Source: Paraburkholderia caledonica NBRC 102488 (GTDB lineage Bacteria > Pseudomonadota > Gammaproteobacteria > Burkholderiales > Burkholderiaceae). From it: a stretch of 64,000 nucleotides of DNA. The stretch covers positions 97,076 through 161,075 of the forward strand of contig NZ_BAYE01000014.1 of assembly GCF_000685095.1 (NCBI RefSeq), read 5' to 3'. This document shows positions 18,301 to 26,562 of the stretch, piece by piece. The position numbers and the translations under genes were made by a program. The notes below the pieces were generated by a model. The model made no database searches. It saw only the letters and a list, made by a program, of their open reading frames with translations, and was not told where the DNA came from. Every line of letters starts with the position of its first letter. The stretch's first letter is position 1.

Positions 18301-21300
18301 TCTGGCCAGAACGCAGTCGTGAACACGGGTAGCGTGCTTGCGGGCGGTGCGCTGACGGTGACTGGCGCGAACGTGACGAATACATCGAACGCAAGCCTGA
18401 TTTCCACGGCGACGACGACCGTTAATGCAACGAACCTGAATAACCAGGGATCGATTGCCGGGTTGACGACAGGGGTCACGGCGGCCGGCGCTCTCACGAA
18501 TAACGGCGGCGCGATCATCGGTACGAATTCGCTGAACGTCACGACTGCGAATCTGGCTGGCAACAATAACGGCGTCATCTTCGCCGGTAGCACGAGTGCC
18601 ACGAGCCCGGGTACACCGGGTGATGCGACGGTCACCGTGACGGGCGGCAACGGCACGTTCAATAACGCTGGCGGCCAGATTCTCGCGCAGCACAACCTCA
18701 CATTGAATTTGCAGAACCAGGCGTTCGACCCTTCGGCTGTCTCGAGCGGCACGTTCAATCTCGGCAACGCACTGACGATCAATACCCTGCAATTGAACAA
18801 TTCCGGTACGTGGGCCATGCCGGGCAACAGCGTGTCGATCATCGCAACGCAAGGTGTCAGCAACAGCGGCATTATCAGCAAGGCAGGCGACATCACGCTG
18901 TCGACCAACGGCACGTTGATCAATAGCGGCACGATCAGCGCGGGCAACGACGTCAATCTGTCCGGCACGATCGTCAATCAGGGGAGTGGGACCATCCACG
19001 CGAACGAGGACGTCAACCTCACCGGCGCCATGACCAACCAGGGAACGGTCGGCGCCGTGCGCGACGTCAACCTTGGCGGCAGCAGTTACGACAACAGCGG
19101 CGCGACGACGGCGGCAGGGCGCAATCTGAATGCGAACCTGGGCGGCGACCTGACGAATATCGGCGGCAAGATCACCGCGCAGAACGACATCACGATCACG
19201 GCAGCAGATGTCAACAACAGCCGGGCCGGCGCGAACACGACGACTACGACGACGTCGAGTACCACGATCGCGGCGGCGGGGATGGGGTCAGCGTTTCTAT
19301 CGACGGCGATCGGATCGCTGACCTTCTCCGGTTCCACGACAAACCAGATCGACGGTTCGACCAACAATTATTCAGGCTCGCTTACGGGCCGGGTTGGCGA
19401 TTTTCAGCCGGCTTCCGCGACGGATGTGACGGCTGCCGATTTGAGCGGCGGGACATTCAACGGCATCGCGCTGCCCACGGTCACGCAGACCACGACGACG
19501 ACCCAGCCCACCGGGCAGGCCGGCGTGATTGCCGCTGGGCACGACCTGTCGATCACCACCGGCGCGTTAAACAACCACGGCAGCACGATCTCCGCCAGGA
19601 ACAACATCACGTTGAACGTGGCGTCGCTCGATAACGGCGGTGACGCGGCGACTTCGACGATCACGGACAGTATCGATAGCGCGGCGTACGCAAATTTCCT
19701 GACGCAACTGAAGGCGGCCTATACAGCGGGCACGCTGGTCCCGATGCTTCAATCCATCGACGATCAAGGCAATCCGGCACCCGGCGCTTATACCCCGACC
19801 TCCGCGAACATCTTCACGACGAGCGCGCCGCCGGCTGCGCAGACGTCCACGGTCACTGTTTATACCAACCAGAACGCCGGACAGATTGTCGCCGGCAACG
19901 ATCTGTCGCTGACCGGAACCGCGGGCGGGCTGACGAACGCCGGGAGTCTGTACGCGGTGGAGGACATGCGTATCACCGCGAGCAGCTTTACGAACCAAGG
20001 CTACCACAGCGAATCCGTGACGTCGAAGACGGGCTGTGCGGCGGGCGTTACGACGCCGCAATGCGGCTACATAGGAACGGTGATCTGGTCACCGAGTGGC
20101 AACGACATCTACTATCAGCGGCCGGGGCAGGATGTCACCGATGCGATGACGAGCTCCCAATTCTTCTGGGCGCTTGCGGGTAGTTTCAACGCGACCTATG
20201 GGCCGGGCAACGACGCTACGCTGGTCTACGGCGATCAGACCACCACGCAAAGCTACAGCTACACGCAGACGAACAACACGGTGTTCGCCGGCCGCGATCT
20301 GATCATCGCCGCGCCGACCGTGAACAACACGTACGGCAATCTGCTCGCCGGCCGCGACGTCGTGATCGGCGGTACGGGGACCACGCGCAGCAACACCGAC
20401 CCGAACGACCCGCAGACCAGTCTCACGCAGTCGGCCAGCGTGACGAATACATCGGGCAATATCCAGGCGGGCCGCGATATCGCGATTAATACCGCTGCGT
20501 TGACCAATGCGTTGGCCGCGCCCGTGCAGATTTATCAGAACTTCGGCAAGACCGCCGTGGCCGGTTGCAGCGGCGCCAATCTGCACTACTGCGACGCCTT
20601 CACCGACCAGCAGTCAGGCGATGCATCGACGATCACGGCGAATCGTAACCTGTCGTTCAGCGTGGGCACGTTGTTCAACACGGGTAGCCTGATCACGGCG
20701 GGCGCGCAGGCGTCGATTGCGGCGACATCGACGGTGACCAATCAAGACCAGACGCTGAACGCCTACTGGCATGACGCCTTCTACGGTGGCGTGATCGGCG
20801 GGTCGAAGCCGCCTGATAACTTCGGCTGCGGAACGGCAGCAAACTGCTCAACGCTTTTCGGCAGTGCGTATCACGCGAGCGACAGCGTTCAGCCGCCGAC
20901 ACCGTACAAGAGCCTTTCTGGCACGATCCAGGCCCCCTCCTTGTTAGTGACGGCCGGTGGCCAGTTGCAGAACTCAGGCAATGTGTTAGGACAGCAGGTT
21001 GCGCTGACGGGTGCGACGCTCGTCAATGGTCTCACATCGCCCGCTGTCTACACGCCACAGCCCACAGGCTCGAATCAGGTCATCGCATTGGGTCCTGTTG
21101 GGGTGCCGGTCGTTGCGTCAAACGCAGCGAACCTGACCGCCAATATGGTGGCTATCGGCGCGGGCCTTGCGGGAGCCTCAGGCATCGCGGGCGGCATTGC
21201 GGCTGGGTCGAGCGGGTCGTTGAACACTGCGGGCGGCACGTCGGCACCCGTCACTGCGCCGGGTAGTGCAGCCGGGACAATTAGCGCCCCTATCGTGAGC

Positions 21301-23748
21301 GTCGCTTCTTCGTCGGCGCCGGCGTCGCCAGGCGTGTCGGTAGCGACGGGAGCGTCTGCTGCCAGTGGCGCGCCGAGCATCAGCTATCTGGTCAACAGCC
21401 CGGCCTCGCTGGTGATCGGCAACATCGGGCCGGGGCAGTTGCTTGCGAATCTGCCGACGAGCCTTCAGCCCAACACCACACAGTTTTACTACGATCCGTT
21501 CACCGAAGATCAGCTGCTGCAGCAGGCAGCCTTGACGCAGACAGGGCAGGCGAGCTTTGTCAGCGGGCTGTCGTATGACAACACGAAGCAGTCGTCCATC
21601 ACCGATCAGGAAAAAAAAGCGCTCTACGGTAACGCCATCCAGTACGCCGAGGCGAACAACATTGCGCTCGGCACAGCGCTGACACAGGATCAGATCGCCG
21701 CGCTCGACAAACCTATGCTTTGGTACGTGGAAGAGACCGTGCCTGAGCCGGGATGTACCGCGACTGGAACGGCGACCTGCCCGACCGTTGATGCGCTGAT
21801 GCCACAGGTATATCTGCCGCAAAACTATGCCGTGGTTCAGCACGACGGCACGATCAGCGGGCAGAACGTCACGCTTACGGCGTCGAACGGCGGGACGATC
21901 ACGAATACCGGCTCCATCACAGCGACGGACACGCTGACAGTCAACGCTGGTTCGCTGACCAACCAGCAGCGTTCAACGGACATTGGCACCCAGAGCACTT
22001 TCATTCCCGATCTTTACACGCTGATCACGACTACGGGGACGGTGGCCCAGCAGGGCGGTTTCATGTCGGCTGGGAACTACCAGTTAAATGTAGATGCAGT
22101 AGACCAGATCGGCGGCGCATTGCAGAAGCTCAATGCGGATGGCACGGTCAACACCGCGGGTACACAACAGCAACTCGCTGCGCTGAAGGCGCAACTCGGC
22201 AACAGCTTCACGCAGAGCACAGTCCAGAACGATCTGCATACGAGCGTGACGTCCCTTGCTGAAAGCGAGGGCGCATTCCAGACAATTGGCATGCTGGCAG
22301 TCATGGTGGTCGCATCAGTTATCACGGCTGGAGCGGCGTCGGCTGCGATAGGTTCTGGAGCAACCGTAGGCAGCACGTTTGCAGCAGGCACGGCTGCTAC
22401 GACGACCGCGGATGCCGTATCTGCGGGGTTGGGCAACATCGTGTTGTCCGCGGGCGTCGCAGGCATGACTAGCAGCGCGTTGGGCCAGGCTGCGAACGGC
22501 ACATTTAGCATGAGCGCCATGTTCCAGGCAGGCGCTACCGCAATGTTGACTGCGGGGCTTACGAACGGAATCACAGTAAGCGATGGGAGCTTGGGATGGA
22601 CTTGGACCGCGTCGCACAACAGTCTTGCCTCGTTGGCCGGCGTGCAGAGTGTCGGCGGGGCGTTGGTGCCGCAGGCAGGTTCTGTTACGGCAAGCACCGT
22701 TCTTACGCAAGGGGCGGCGATCGCGGCGGAAGCGACGGTCCAGGCCGGCGTCCAGACTGCAATTCAAGGCGGCAGCTTCCTGACCAACCTGAAAAACGAT
22801 GCGGTCAGTGATGTCGCGGCGGCCGGGGCGTACGCGATCGGTAGTGGGACTGATCCGCTGACGTTTGCGAACGTTGCGGAACATGCAGTTCTCGGATGTG
22901 CAGCAAGCGCCGCCGAAGGCAACGGATGCGCGGGGGGTGCCCTAGGAGCGGCGACGAGTGCGGTGGTGACACCGTTTGCGCTTGCGGGTATCGATCCCGA
23001 TGGGACGGCACCGGACGCTGGGCAGACAGCTGCGATCGCGGCCATCGCGATGCTTGCGGGCGGAGGCGTGGCCGGGGCGCTTGGGCAGAACGCAGCGTCG
23101 GCAGCGACATGGGCGCAGAACGAGGCGCTGAACAACGACCTGGCTTCGCTGCTGCATACCCAGGCGGCAATTGGTGCGGCAAAGAGCGCCTTTGCGACAG
23201 CCAGTAACTCGGCAGCAGGGGTATGGAACGGCCTCGTTGGCCTTGGTGAGATGGTTGCGAACATCCCCAATGGTGGGCCGTTCGCTTCGCCGGGTGATCC
23301 GGGGTATATATCCGCAAGCGCGCTGAAGTTGCCGTATTCGCCGGGCGATCAGGTTGGACCTGCCGCCGAGTTCCTGACCGCTGCGCTGGCGACGAGGGGA
23401 GTCGGCCAGGGGGCAGCCGATGCGGAAGCGGAAGCGATTGCCACAAACAGTGGGGGCAGTTCGTTCTGGTCCTCGACTGGCTCCAGTACCGCAGTCGAAA
23501 ATGCCTACGGCCACTGGGACAAGCATATGTCCGAGTTTCCTGAGTATCAGAATTCGGTTCAATATGTCCAAGGTGCGCAGGACTTTGTATTGGATCCTCC
23601 TGTTGGGACTTTGACTAAGACGCGTCCCAATGGCGATACTTTGTTGTATGACCCGTCGACCAACACGTTCGCGGTCAAGACAATAAATGGTGCGCCACGA
23701 ACGATGTTCAGACCGCAGGGCGGGATGACATATTGGAACAAGCAATGA
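15319..23748 (+). CDS. CdiA-type filamentous haemagglutinin / contact-dependent inhibition effector
   Basis: The 2809-residue two-partner-secreted exoprotein has an extended signal region (residues 1-66) with hydrophobic core WMKFIACIMAAVTYLLPG and cleavage near AHAAP. A TPS/haemagglutinin-activity domain follows (about 70-340, with NPNGVSV near 177), then a long Gly/Ala/Thr/Asn-rich beta-helical region. That region includes three consecutive 100-residue repeats from residue 548. A pretoxin (DUF637-like) region spans about 2400-2600, ending at AQNEALNN (about 2599-2606), where CdiA C-terminal toxins usually begin. The toxin tail (about 2607-2809) ends HWDKHMSEFPEYQN ... NGDTLLYDPSTNTF ... MFRPQGG. 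Its spacing recalls BECR-fold RNase toxins, which is inference. The stop overlaps the next start. The only TpsB in the window is 5 kb downstream. Confidence 0.92.
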   Translation: MLRGARKSMLRLVQREAARQANSFKAASGIAEKTRPLWMKFIACIMAAVTYLLPGVLILDEVAHAAPIVDPRAPIPFQPTITQTTTGVPAVNIAAPNANGISVNSYQSFNVDSNGLVLNNSLTSGTPLLGGSLAANPNLAGRTASVIVNQVTTTGPASTLLGPLEVFGSPASVIISNPNGVSVNGLSLTNATGLVLTTGTPQFLTGVGGTPTDFANAGSLAYDVRSGNVSISGPAGVNGPGAGIEGTVGNIDVIAQTISLNAPLRADQRINLIAGNQLVTPTTTDASGTNYGTTSNGAANTATAIGNNAVAIDASKYGSVTSGQIYIVSTAAGMGVNTQGALTATAGNLTVTSNGDIAVNTTYAQQTASLTGVGQVSMAGGNLANQYTVSAGGDIAAAGASVQSVQDLNMTAGGGLNVATAQSNGSVDLRAGADMTVGSVQTGNNLSMTTTGSTGNGDITVGGAVSAPGAIALNAARDATVSGALTGGATVQVLAQRSATVNGRVASSGDLTLVGQTGNVTTAGDVQTNGNLNATAGQTMALGGNVAANGSTTLNAGDDLNVSGTLAGNGNGLLGAGGNLTTNGAVTFGQNATLAAGHDVKLPGAVTAGANLHVTAGNSLTVASATAAGDTTLTASGGAATVNGAIVSGGNTAISAATDVAVSGSIAGNKAGNLSAGRDVSSSGTVTFGQDAIVNAGRNVDLAGAVQTGGNFSVTAGNNATVGGAGVVGNSTLIATNGAVTIDGALATGGNTVVTAATDAVVSGSITGNGSGTLSAGRNLSGGGTAGFGSDAALSAGQAINLSGALQTGGNLNASAGTSLTMGAATAVGNARLQANGGDATINGAVLSGGDLNAQATGSLIVTGSVTSLGKTALTAQGGNLIAQGDVNSAGDASLAAAGNVAVTGTTQVGGDAILTGTNISTGGTTTVSGSLAATAQNSLDLSAGQLNVVKNATLSGTNVRTGNALIGGNLSANASNQLTTAGAQTLVQGFATLSGQNAVVNTGSVLAGGALTVTGANVTNTSNASLISTATTTVNATNLNNQGSIAGLTTGVTAAGALTNNGGAIIGTNSLNVTTANLAGNNNGVIFAGSTSATSPGTPGDATVTVTGGNGTFNNAGGQILAQHNLTLNLQNQAFDPSAVSSGTFNLGNALTINTLQLNNSGTWAMPGNSVSIIATQGVSNSGIISKAGDITLSTNGTLINSGTISAGNDVNLSGTIVNQGSGTIHANEDVNLTGAMTNQGTVGAVRDVNLGGSSYDNSGATTAAGRNLNANLGGDLTNIGGKITAQNDITITAADVNNSRAGANTTTTTTSSTTIAAAGMGSAFLSTAIGSLTFSGSTTNQIDGSTNNYSGSLTGRVGDFQPASATDVTAADLSGGTFNGIALPTVTQTTTTTQPTGQAGVIAAGHDLSITTGALNNHGSTISARNNITLNVASLDNGGDAATSTITDSIDSAAYANFLTQLKAAYTAGTLVPMLQSIDDQGNPAPGAYTPTSANIFTTSAPPAAQTSTVTVYTNQNAGQIVAGNDLSLTGTAGGLTNAGSLYAVEDMRITASSFTNQGYHSESVTSKTGCAAGVTTPQCGYIGTVIWSPSGNDIYYQRPGQDVTDAMTSSQFFWALAGSFNATYGPGNDATLVYGDQTTTQSYSYTQTNNTVFAGRDLIIAAPTVNNTYGNLLAGRDVVIGGTGTTRSNTDPNDPQTSLTQSASVTNTSGNIQAGRDIAINTAALTNALAAPVQIYQNFGKTAVAGCSGANLHYCDAFTDQQSGDASTITANRNLSFSVGTLFNTGSLITAGAQASIAATSTVTNQDQTLNAYWHDAFYGGVIGGSKPPDNFGCGTAANCSTLFGSAYHASDSVQPPTPYKSLSGTIQAPSLLVTAGGQLQNSGNVLGQQVALTGATLVNGLTSPAVYTPQPTGSNQVIALGPVGVPVVASNAANLTANMVAIGAGLAGASGIAGGIAAGSSGSLNTAGGTSAPVTAPGSAAGTISAPIVSVASSSAPASPGVSVATGASAASGAPSISYLVNSPASLVIGNIGPGQLLANLPTSLQPNTTQFYYDPFTEDQLLQQAALTQTGQASFVSGLSYDNTKQSSITDQEKKALYGNAIQYAEANNIALGTALTQDQIAALDKPMLWYVEETVPEPGCTATGTATCPTVDALMPQVYLPQNYAVVQHDGTISGQNVTLTASNGGTITNTGSITATDTLTVNAGSLTNQQRSTDIGTQSTFIPDLYTLITTTGTVAQQGGFMSAGNYQLNVDAVDQIGGALQKLNADGTVNTAGTQQQLAALKAQLGNSFTQSTVQNDLHTSVTSLAESEGAFQTIGMLAVMVVASVITAGAASAAIGSGATVGSTFAAGTAATTTADAVSAGLGNIVLSAGVAGMTSSALGQAANGTFSMSAMFQAGATAMLTAGLTNGITVSDGSLGWTWTASHNSLASLAGVQSVGGALVPQAGSVTASTVLTQGAAIAAEATVQAGVQTAIQGGSFLTNLKNDAVSDVAAAGAYAIGSGTDPLTFANVAEHAVLGCAASAAEGNGCAGGALGAATSAVVTPFALAGIDPDGTAPDAGQTAAIAAIAMLAGGGVAGALGQNAASAATWAQNEALNNDLASLLHTQAAIGAAKSAFATASNSAAGVWNGLVGLGEMVANIPNGGPFASPGDPGYISASALKLPYSPGDQVGPAAEFLTAALATRGVGQGAADAEAEAIATNSGGSSFWSSTGSSTAVENAYGHWDKHMSEFPEYQNSVQYVQGAQDFVLDPPVGTLTKTRPNGDTLLYDPSTNTFAVKTINGAPRTMFRPQGGMTYWNKQ
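16960..17859 (+). repeat. three tandem 300-bp repeats inside the haemagglutinin
   Basis: Three adjacent 100-codon units start at residues 548, 648 and 748 of the CdiA-like protein. Shared landmarks are GGNT...TAATD...SG(S/T)I.GN at the start, SAGR and FG.D in the middle, and a Gly-Asn-rich ending. Identity is moderate, as expected for old beta-helix repeats. Confidence 0.7.
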
Positions 23749-23951
23749 TGCGAGAGAAAGAAAAACATTCGTTAAATCCATGTCCTTGCTGCGGTCACTT
23801 AACGCTTCATGAGCTAGGTGCCTACGAAATCTGTGAGGTGTGTGGTTGGGAGGACGACCCTGTGCAATCGGCCGATCCTGCATATGCAGGGGGAGCCAAT
23901 TCAAGCAGCTTGAACGAGGCGCAGGTGCGTTGGAAGGCGAGAAGCGTCTAG
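23745..23951 (+). CDS. CPCC-family cysteine-rich protein, candidate CdiI immunity protein
   Basis: The 68-residue protein contains NPCPCCGHLTLHELGAYEIC followed by EVCGWEDDPVQ, the pattern of the Cys_rich_CPCC family (two CxxC-like pairs that may bind zinc). Its ATG at 23745 overlaps the stop of the CdiA-like gene (ATGA), the usual coupling of a toxin tail with its immunity gene. Members of this family often sit directly after polymorphic toxins, so it is probably the immunity protein for the haemagglutinin's own C-terminal toxin. A second ATG at 23748 could also be used. Confidence 0.75.
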   Translation: MMREKEKHSLNPCPCCGHLTLHELGAYEICEVCGWEDDPVQSADPAYAGGANSSSLNEAQVRWKARSV

Positions 23952-23953
23952 GT

Positions 23954-24025
23954 GCAGGATAGGCTTGCGCCGGTTTTTATCCGGACAGCAGCAGTGACCC
24001 GAACCCGGCCCGAGCGCCGGGTTTG
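23954..24025 (+). repeat. CDI linker repeat, copy 1
   Basis: Begins GCAGGATAGGCTTGCGCCGG and ends in the hairpin AACCCGGC..GCCGGGTTT. It is nearly the same as the block at 25527-25596, and both copies directly follow an immunity gene. The hairpin with short T-run may act as a terminator; the repeat could also be a recombination site between toxin modules. Confidence 0.75.
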
Positions 24026-24108
24026 TGCTTTATGGCGTTGGAGCGCATCGCGGCGCCGTCGTTCGATTTGAGCAATTCGTCGCCGCAATGCGTTCGGCGT
24101 CGCGAGGG

Positions 24109-24279
24109 CTAAAACAGTCTTTGCGCGACTTCCCTTCGAGCGTCCTCGCTGCTGTGCATTTCCTTAATTCCGGTGATTGCACGGCGTAGCCACTCATTGG
24201 CGATTGAGCGATGTTCGTCATGTTGCCGATCGGTCTGTCTCGTCGCCGAATTGCGCAATCGATCGTTGTTGTTCGTCAT
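24109..24279 (-). CDS. hypothetical small protein between CDI modules
   Basis: The 56-residue hydrophilic reading frame begins MTNNNDRLRNSATRQTDRQ and ends SEDARREVAQRLF. A purine-rich AGGGGG sequence sits about 8 bases upstream of the ATG, the best support for its being a gene. It lies on the opposite strand to all the CDI genes, in the gap between the first linker repeat and the first displaced toxin tail. I recognise no family. It could be a fragment of a lost mobile element or immunity gene. Confidence 0.35.
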   Translation of the reverse strand: MTNNNDRLRNSATRQTDRQHDEHRSIANEWLRRAITGIKEMHSSEDARREVAQRLF

Positions 24280-24335
24280 CAAAAGCCCCCTGTTTAAGCT
24301 ACACACATTACGCACGCGCCAAAGCGCTTGCAAAA

Positions 24336-25253
24336 ACCCGGCAAACTGCAATCGGTGGTGGAAGCTTTCTGACCAACCTGCGCAATAGCGCGGTAAGTGA
24401 CGTTGCGGCTGCCGGCGCCTATGCGATCGGGAACGCGTCACTCACATCCGGCTCACTGGTTGCGGCTGGCACTCCGGGCTACTGGCTGGCCCATGCGGCA
24501 TTAGGGTGCGCCGCATCGGCGGCGGAGGGAACCGGATGTGCTGGAGGCGCGATTGGCGGGGCCGTGTCCGCGTTTAGTGCTAACGCGATTGCGACGGCGG
24601 TGACGGGTGGTCAGGGTGTTACCGACCCGTCACAGCTTGCTATGATTACGGCGGCCACGACGCTGCTGGGCGGCGGCGTTGCAGCGGCACTGGGCCAGAA
24701 CGCAGCAGGGGCTGTGAATGCTGCTGCGAACGAGACGCTGAACAATTCATGCGCACACGCCTGCGGCGACGACCCAGAGAAGGTGAACGAGCACACGTAT
24801 ACGCACCAGGTCTTGCCGCAGAGTGGTGGAGCGGTCGACGAGGAACAAGCCGGGCAGAATCTCGGAGTCGGCAAGGGAACGCCGCTGGCGGGATTGCCCG
24901 CTGCCACAAACAGTGGCGTGCCGAGTAGCCTAAGTGGTTTGGCGAACCCGAGTTCGATCAGGTTTACGCAGAGCAGTATCAGTTCGACTTTCTCGGATGG
25001 GTCCTCTTTGCAAGATGCAATCGGAGCGTTGAAATCGGGGGTCTTGTCTCCCAGCGATTTGCCGCCGATCCGCGTGTATGAGCAGAACGGGCAGATCTAT
25101 ACCCTCGATAATCGCCGCTTGTTTGTGACATCGCAGGCGGGAACAATGGTTAACATCACGCCTGCAACACCTCAGGAAATAACGAGCCAAGCGTGGAAGT
25201 TCACAACGCCAAACCAAGGATGCATCATATGCATTCGAGGCGTGCCCAAGTAG
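24336..25253 (+). CDS. displaced (orphan) CdiA C-terminal toxin module 1
   Basis: An in-frame fragment of about 305 residues with no convincing start. It begins RQTAIGGGSFLTNLRNSAVS, closely matching the pretoxin region of the full CdiA-like protein (QTAIQGGSFLTNLKNDAVS) in both protein and DNA. It then has its own boundary motif AANETLNN and a different tail containing SLQDAIGALKSGVLSPSDLP, PIRVYEQNGQIYTLDNRRLF and TPQEITSQAWKF. That tail is a recurrent toxin domain of CdiA/RHS proteins, and LDNRRL after an IRVYExNGxxY strand vaguely suggests a ParB/sulfiredoxin-like fold. The upstream in-frame extension to 24177 looks unrelated. Probably silent until recombined onto the full gene. Confidence 0.7.
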   Translation, partial: TRQTAIGGGSFLTNLRNSAVSDVAAAGAYAIGNASLTSGSLVAAGTPGYWLAHAALGCAASAAEGTGCAGGAIGGAVSAFSANAIATAVTGGQGVTDPSQLAMITAATTLLGGGVAAALGQNAAGAVNAAANETLNNSCAHACGDDPEKVNEHTYTHQVLPQSGGAVDEEQAGQNLGVGKGTPLAGLPAATNSGVPSSLSGLANPSSIRFTQSSISSTFSDGSSLQDAIGALKSGVLSPSDLPPIRVYEQNGQIYTLDNRRLFVTSQAGTMVNITPATPQEITSQAWKFTTPNQGCIICIRGVPK

Positions 25254-25263
25254 TGAGGCCAGG

Positions 25264-25515
25264 ATGCTATCGGAACAAATTAACGACGTTGACTCGAAAG
25301 AGCGGCTGGCAGATTTCGTTGCCGCCCTGGCAAGAGACGTGCAAGAAAATGCGAGGGAGTGGGAAAACGTTAGTCTCGACAGGTTTCTCGGTGCTATGGA
25401 GGCTTGGATTCGAGACATGGACGGGTATTACAAGAACACGGGGCAGCCGATTCCAGATACGCCTACGTGGCGAACGTTCGCGGACATCTTGTTTGCTGCC
25501 CGAATGTACGAATAG
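25264..25515 (+). CDS. candidate immunity protein (DUF7660-like)
   Basis: The 83-residue acidic protein has EWENVSLDRFLGAMEAWIRD, MDGYYKNTGQPIP and WRTFADILFAARMYE. These are landmarks I associate with the small DUF7660 family found beside polymorphic toxins. It starts 10 bases after the stop of the first displaced toxin tail and ends just before the second linker repeat, so it is the natural cognate immunity gene of that tail. Confidence 0.72.
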   Translation: MLSEQINDVDSKERLADFVAALARDVQENAREWENVSLDRFLGAMEAWIRDMDGYYKNTGQPIPDTPTWRTFADILFAARMYE

Positions 25516-25526
25516 GCTGCGCTAGC

Positions 25527-25596
25527 GCAGGATAGGCTTGCGCCGGTTATTGGCCGGAAGCAGCAATGGGACGAACCCGGCCATGCGCCGGGTTTG
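25527..25596 (+). repeat. CDI linker repeat, copy 2
   Basis: Shares GCAGGATAGGCTTGCGCCGG, a CCGGA..CAGCA middle and the AACCCGGC..GCCGGGTTT hairpin with 23954-24025. It follows the immunity gene ending at 25515 and runs directly into the next displaced toxin-tail reading frame, marking the junction. Confidence 0.75.
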
Positions 25597-26247
25597 CTGG
25601 ATACGGCCGCGAGCGCGGCACTCTCGCCTGACTTCATAAAGGGAATAGACGCGGCTGGCGTACCGCTCGACGCCGGGCAGATGGCCGCGCTCGCGGGATT
25701 TGCGACGCTGGCCGGTGGTGCGTTGGCGGCCTTAGGTGGGGCGAACGTACAAGGCGCGGCCACGGCGGCGCAGAACGAGGCGTTGAACAACTCGGCTACC
25801 CACATCGGGGACGGCAGATCCGAATCGCAGAAGGAATTCGATGAACAACGCGCGCGGCTTGAGAAAGAAAAGCAGTTACTGGGCGAATCGACAACGGTCA
25901 CGCGTGACGATGGCGTAGCTTACAAAACGGGCTCAAATGCGATCGGCGGACTGGGAGGAGCCGCCAACAGCTCCGCCCGGCCTGTGACGGCACAAAATTT
26001 TTTCGACGGGACTCAGTACACGCCCAAAGTGCTAGGCCAGGCTGCTTTGGGTGACTATCACGGCTTTCCCGAGTCAACTGATGGTTTCTCCGGGGAGAGA
26101 TCGGTCACCCCGATTGTCGGAAACGATGGTGTCGCTCGCTGGCGGTTGACGATACCGGGGTCTTACAATGGAAAGAGCGGGGTGTTCGAATACATCCGTA
26201 ACCCCGATGGCACTATCAATCACCGGTTGTTTGTTCCAAACAAATAA
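25594..26247 (+). CDS. displaced (orphan) CdiA C-terminal toxin module 2
   Basis: The 217-codon frame, readable from a TTG at 25594, begins abruptly inside the pretoxin region (DAGQMAALAGFATLAGG, compare DAGQTAAIAAIAMLAGG in the full protein). It has the boundary motif AAQNEALNN followed by a charged helix (SQKEFDEQRARLEKEKQLL). Its toxin tail contains NFFDGTQYTPKVLGQAALGD, HGFPESTDGF and IPGSYNGKSGVFEYIRNPDG, ending INHRLFVPNK. This tail recurs in bacterial polymorphic toxins; I cannot name its activity with confidence. It has no proper start and is probably a silent cassette. Confidence 0.72.
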   Translation: MLDTAASAALSPDFIKGIDAAGVPLDAGQMAALAGFATLAGGALAALGGANVQGAATAAQNEALNNSATHIGDGRSESQKEFDEQRARLEKEKQLLGESTTVTRDDGVAYKTGSNAIGGLGGAANSSARPVTAQNFFDGTQYTPKVLGQAALGDYHGFPESTDGFSGERSVTPIVGNDGVARWRLTIPGSYNGKSGVFEYIRNPDGTINHRLFVPNK

Positions 26248-26250
26248 ACT

Positions 26251-26562
26251 ATGCCAGTATCTAAAATCCTTGAGCTTTATGCGCGAAATGGACATAGCCT
26301 CATTGACAATGGTCTGAATGAGGCAGCGCTCCCACTGGCGGATGCAGATACCGCGCTACAGTTGTTTAGTCAGCAGCGATGGCATGTGCTGGGTGGCGAT
26401 GTGTATCGGTTGGACGAGAGTGGCCGATTCGAGCCGACCTACGAAAATTGGTTCTATGATGGAGTGGATGGCTTACAAAGTGTTGCGGTAGCTCGTGATT
26501 TCGTGAGTGGTCTTGCAGGACGGCCCGTGTACATCGTATTCGTCGTTGAGGATCGCGATTAA
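26251..26562 (+). CDS. candidate immunity protein, Imm40-like
   Basis: The 103-residue protein starts three bases after the stop of the second displaced toxin tail. The central WHVLGGDVYRLDESGRFEP, TYENWFYD pattern and terminal VYIVFVVED strand fit the Imm40 immunity family as I know it. Position and tight spacing make it the cognate antitoxin-like protector of the preceding tail. Confidence 0.75.
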   Translation: MPVSKILELYARNGHSLIDNGLNEAALPLADADTALQLFSQQRWHVLGGDVYRLDESGRFEPTYENWFYDGVDGLQSVAVARDFVSGLAGRPVYIVFVVEDRD

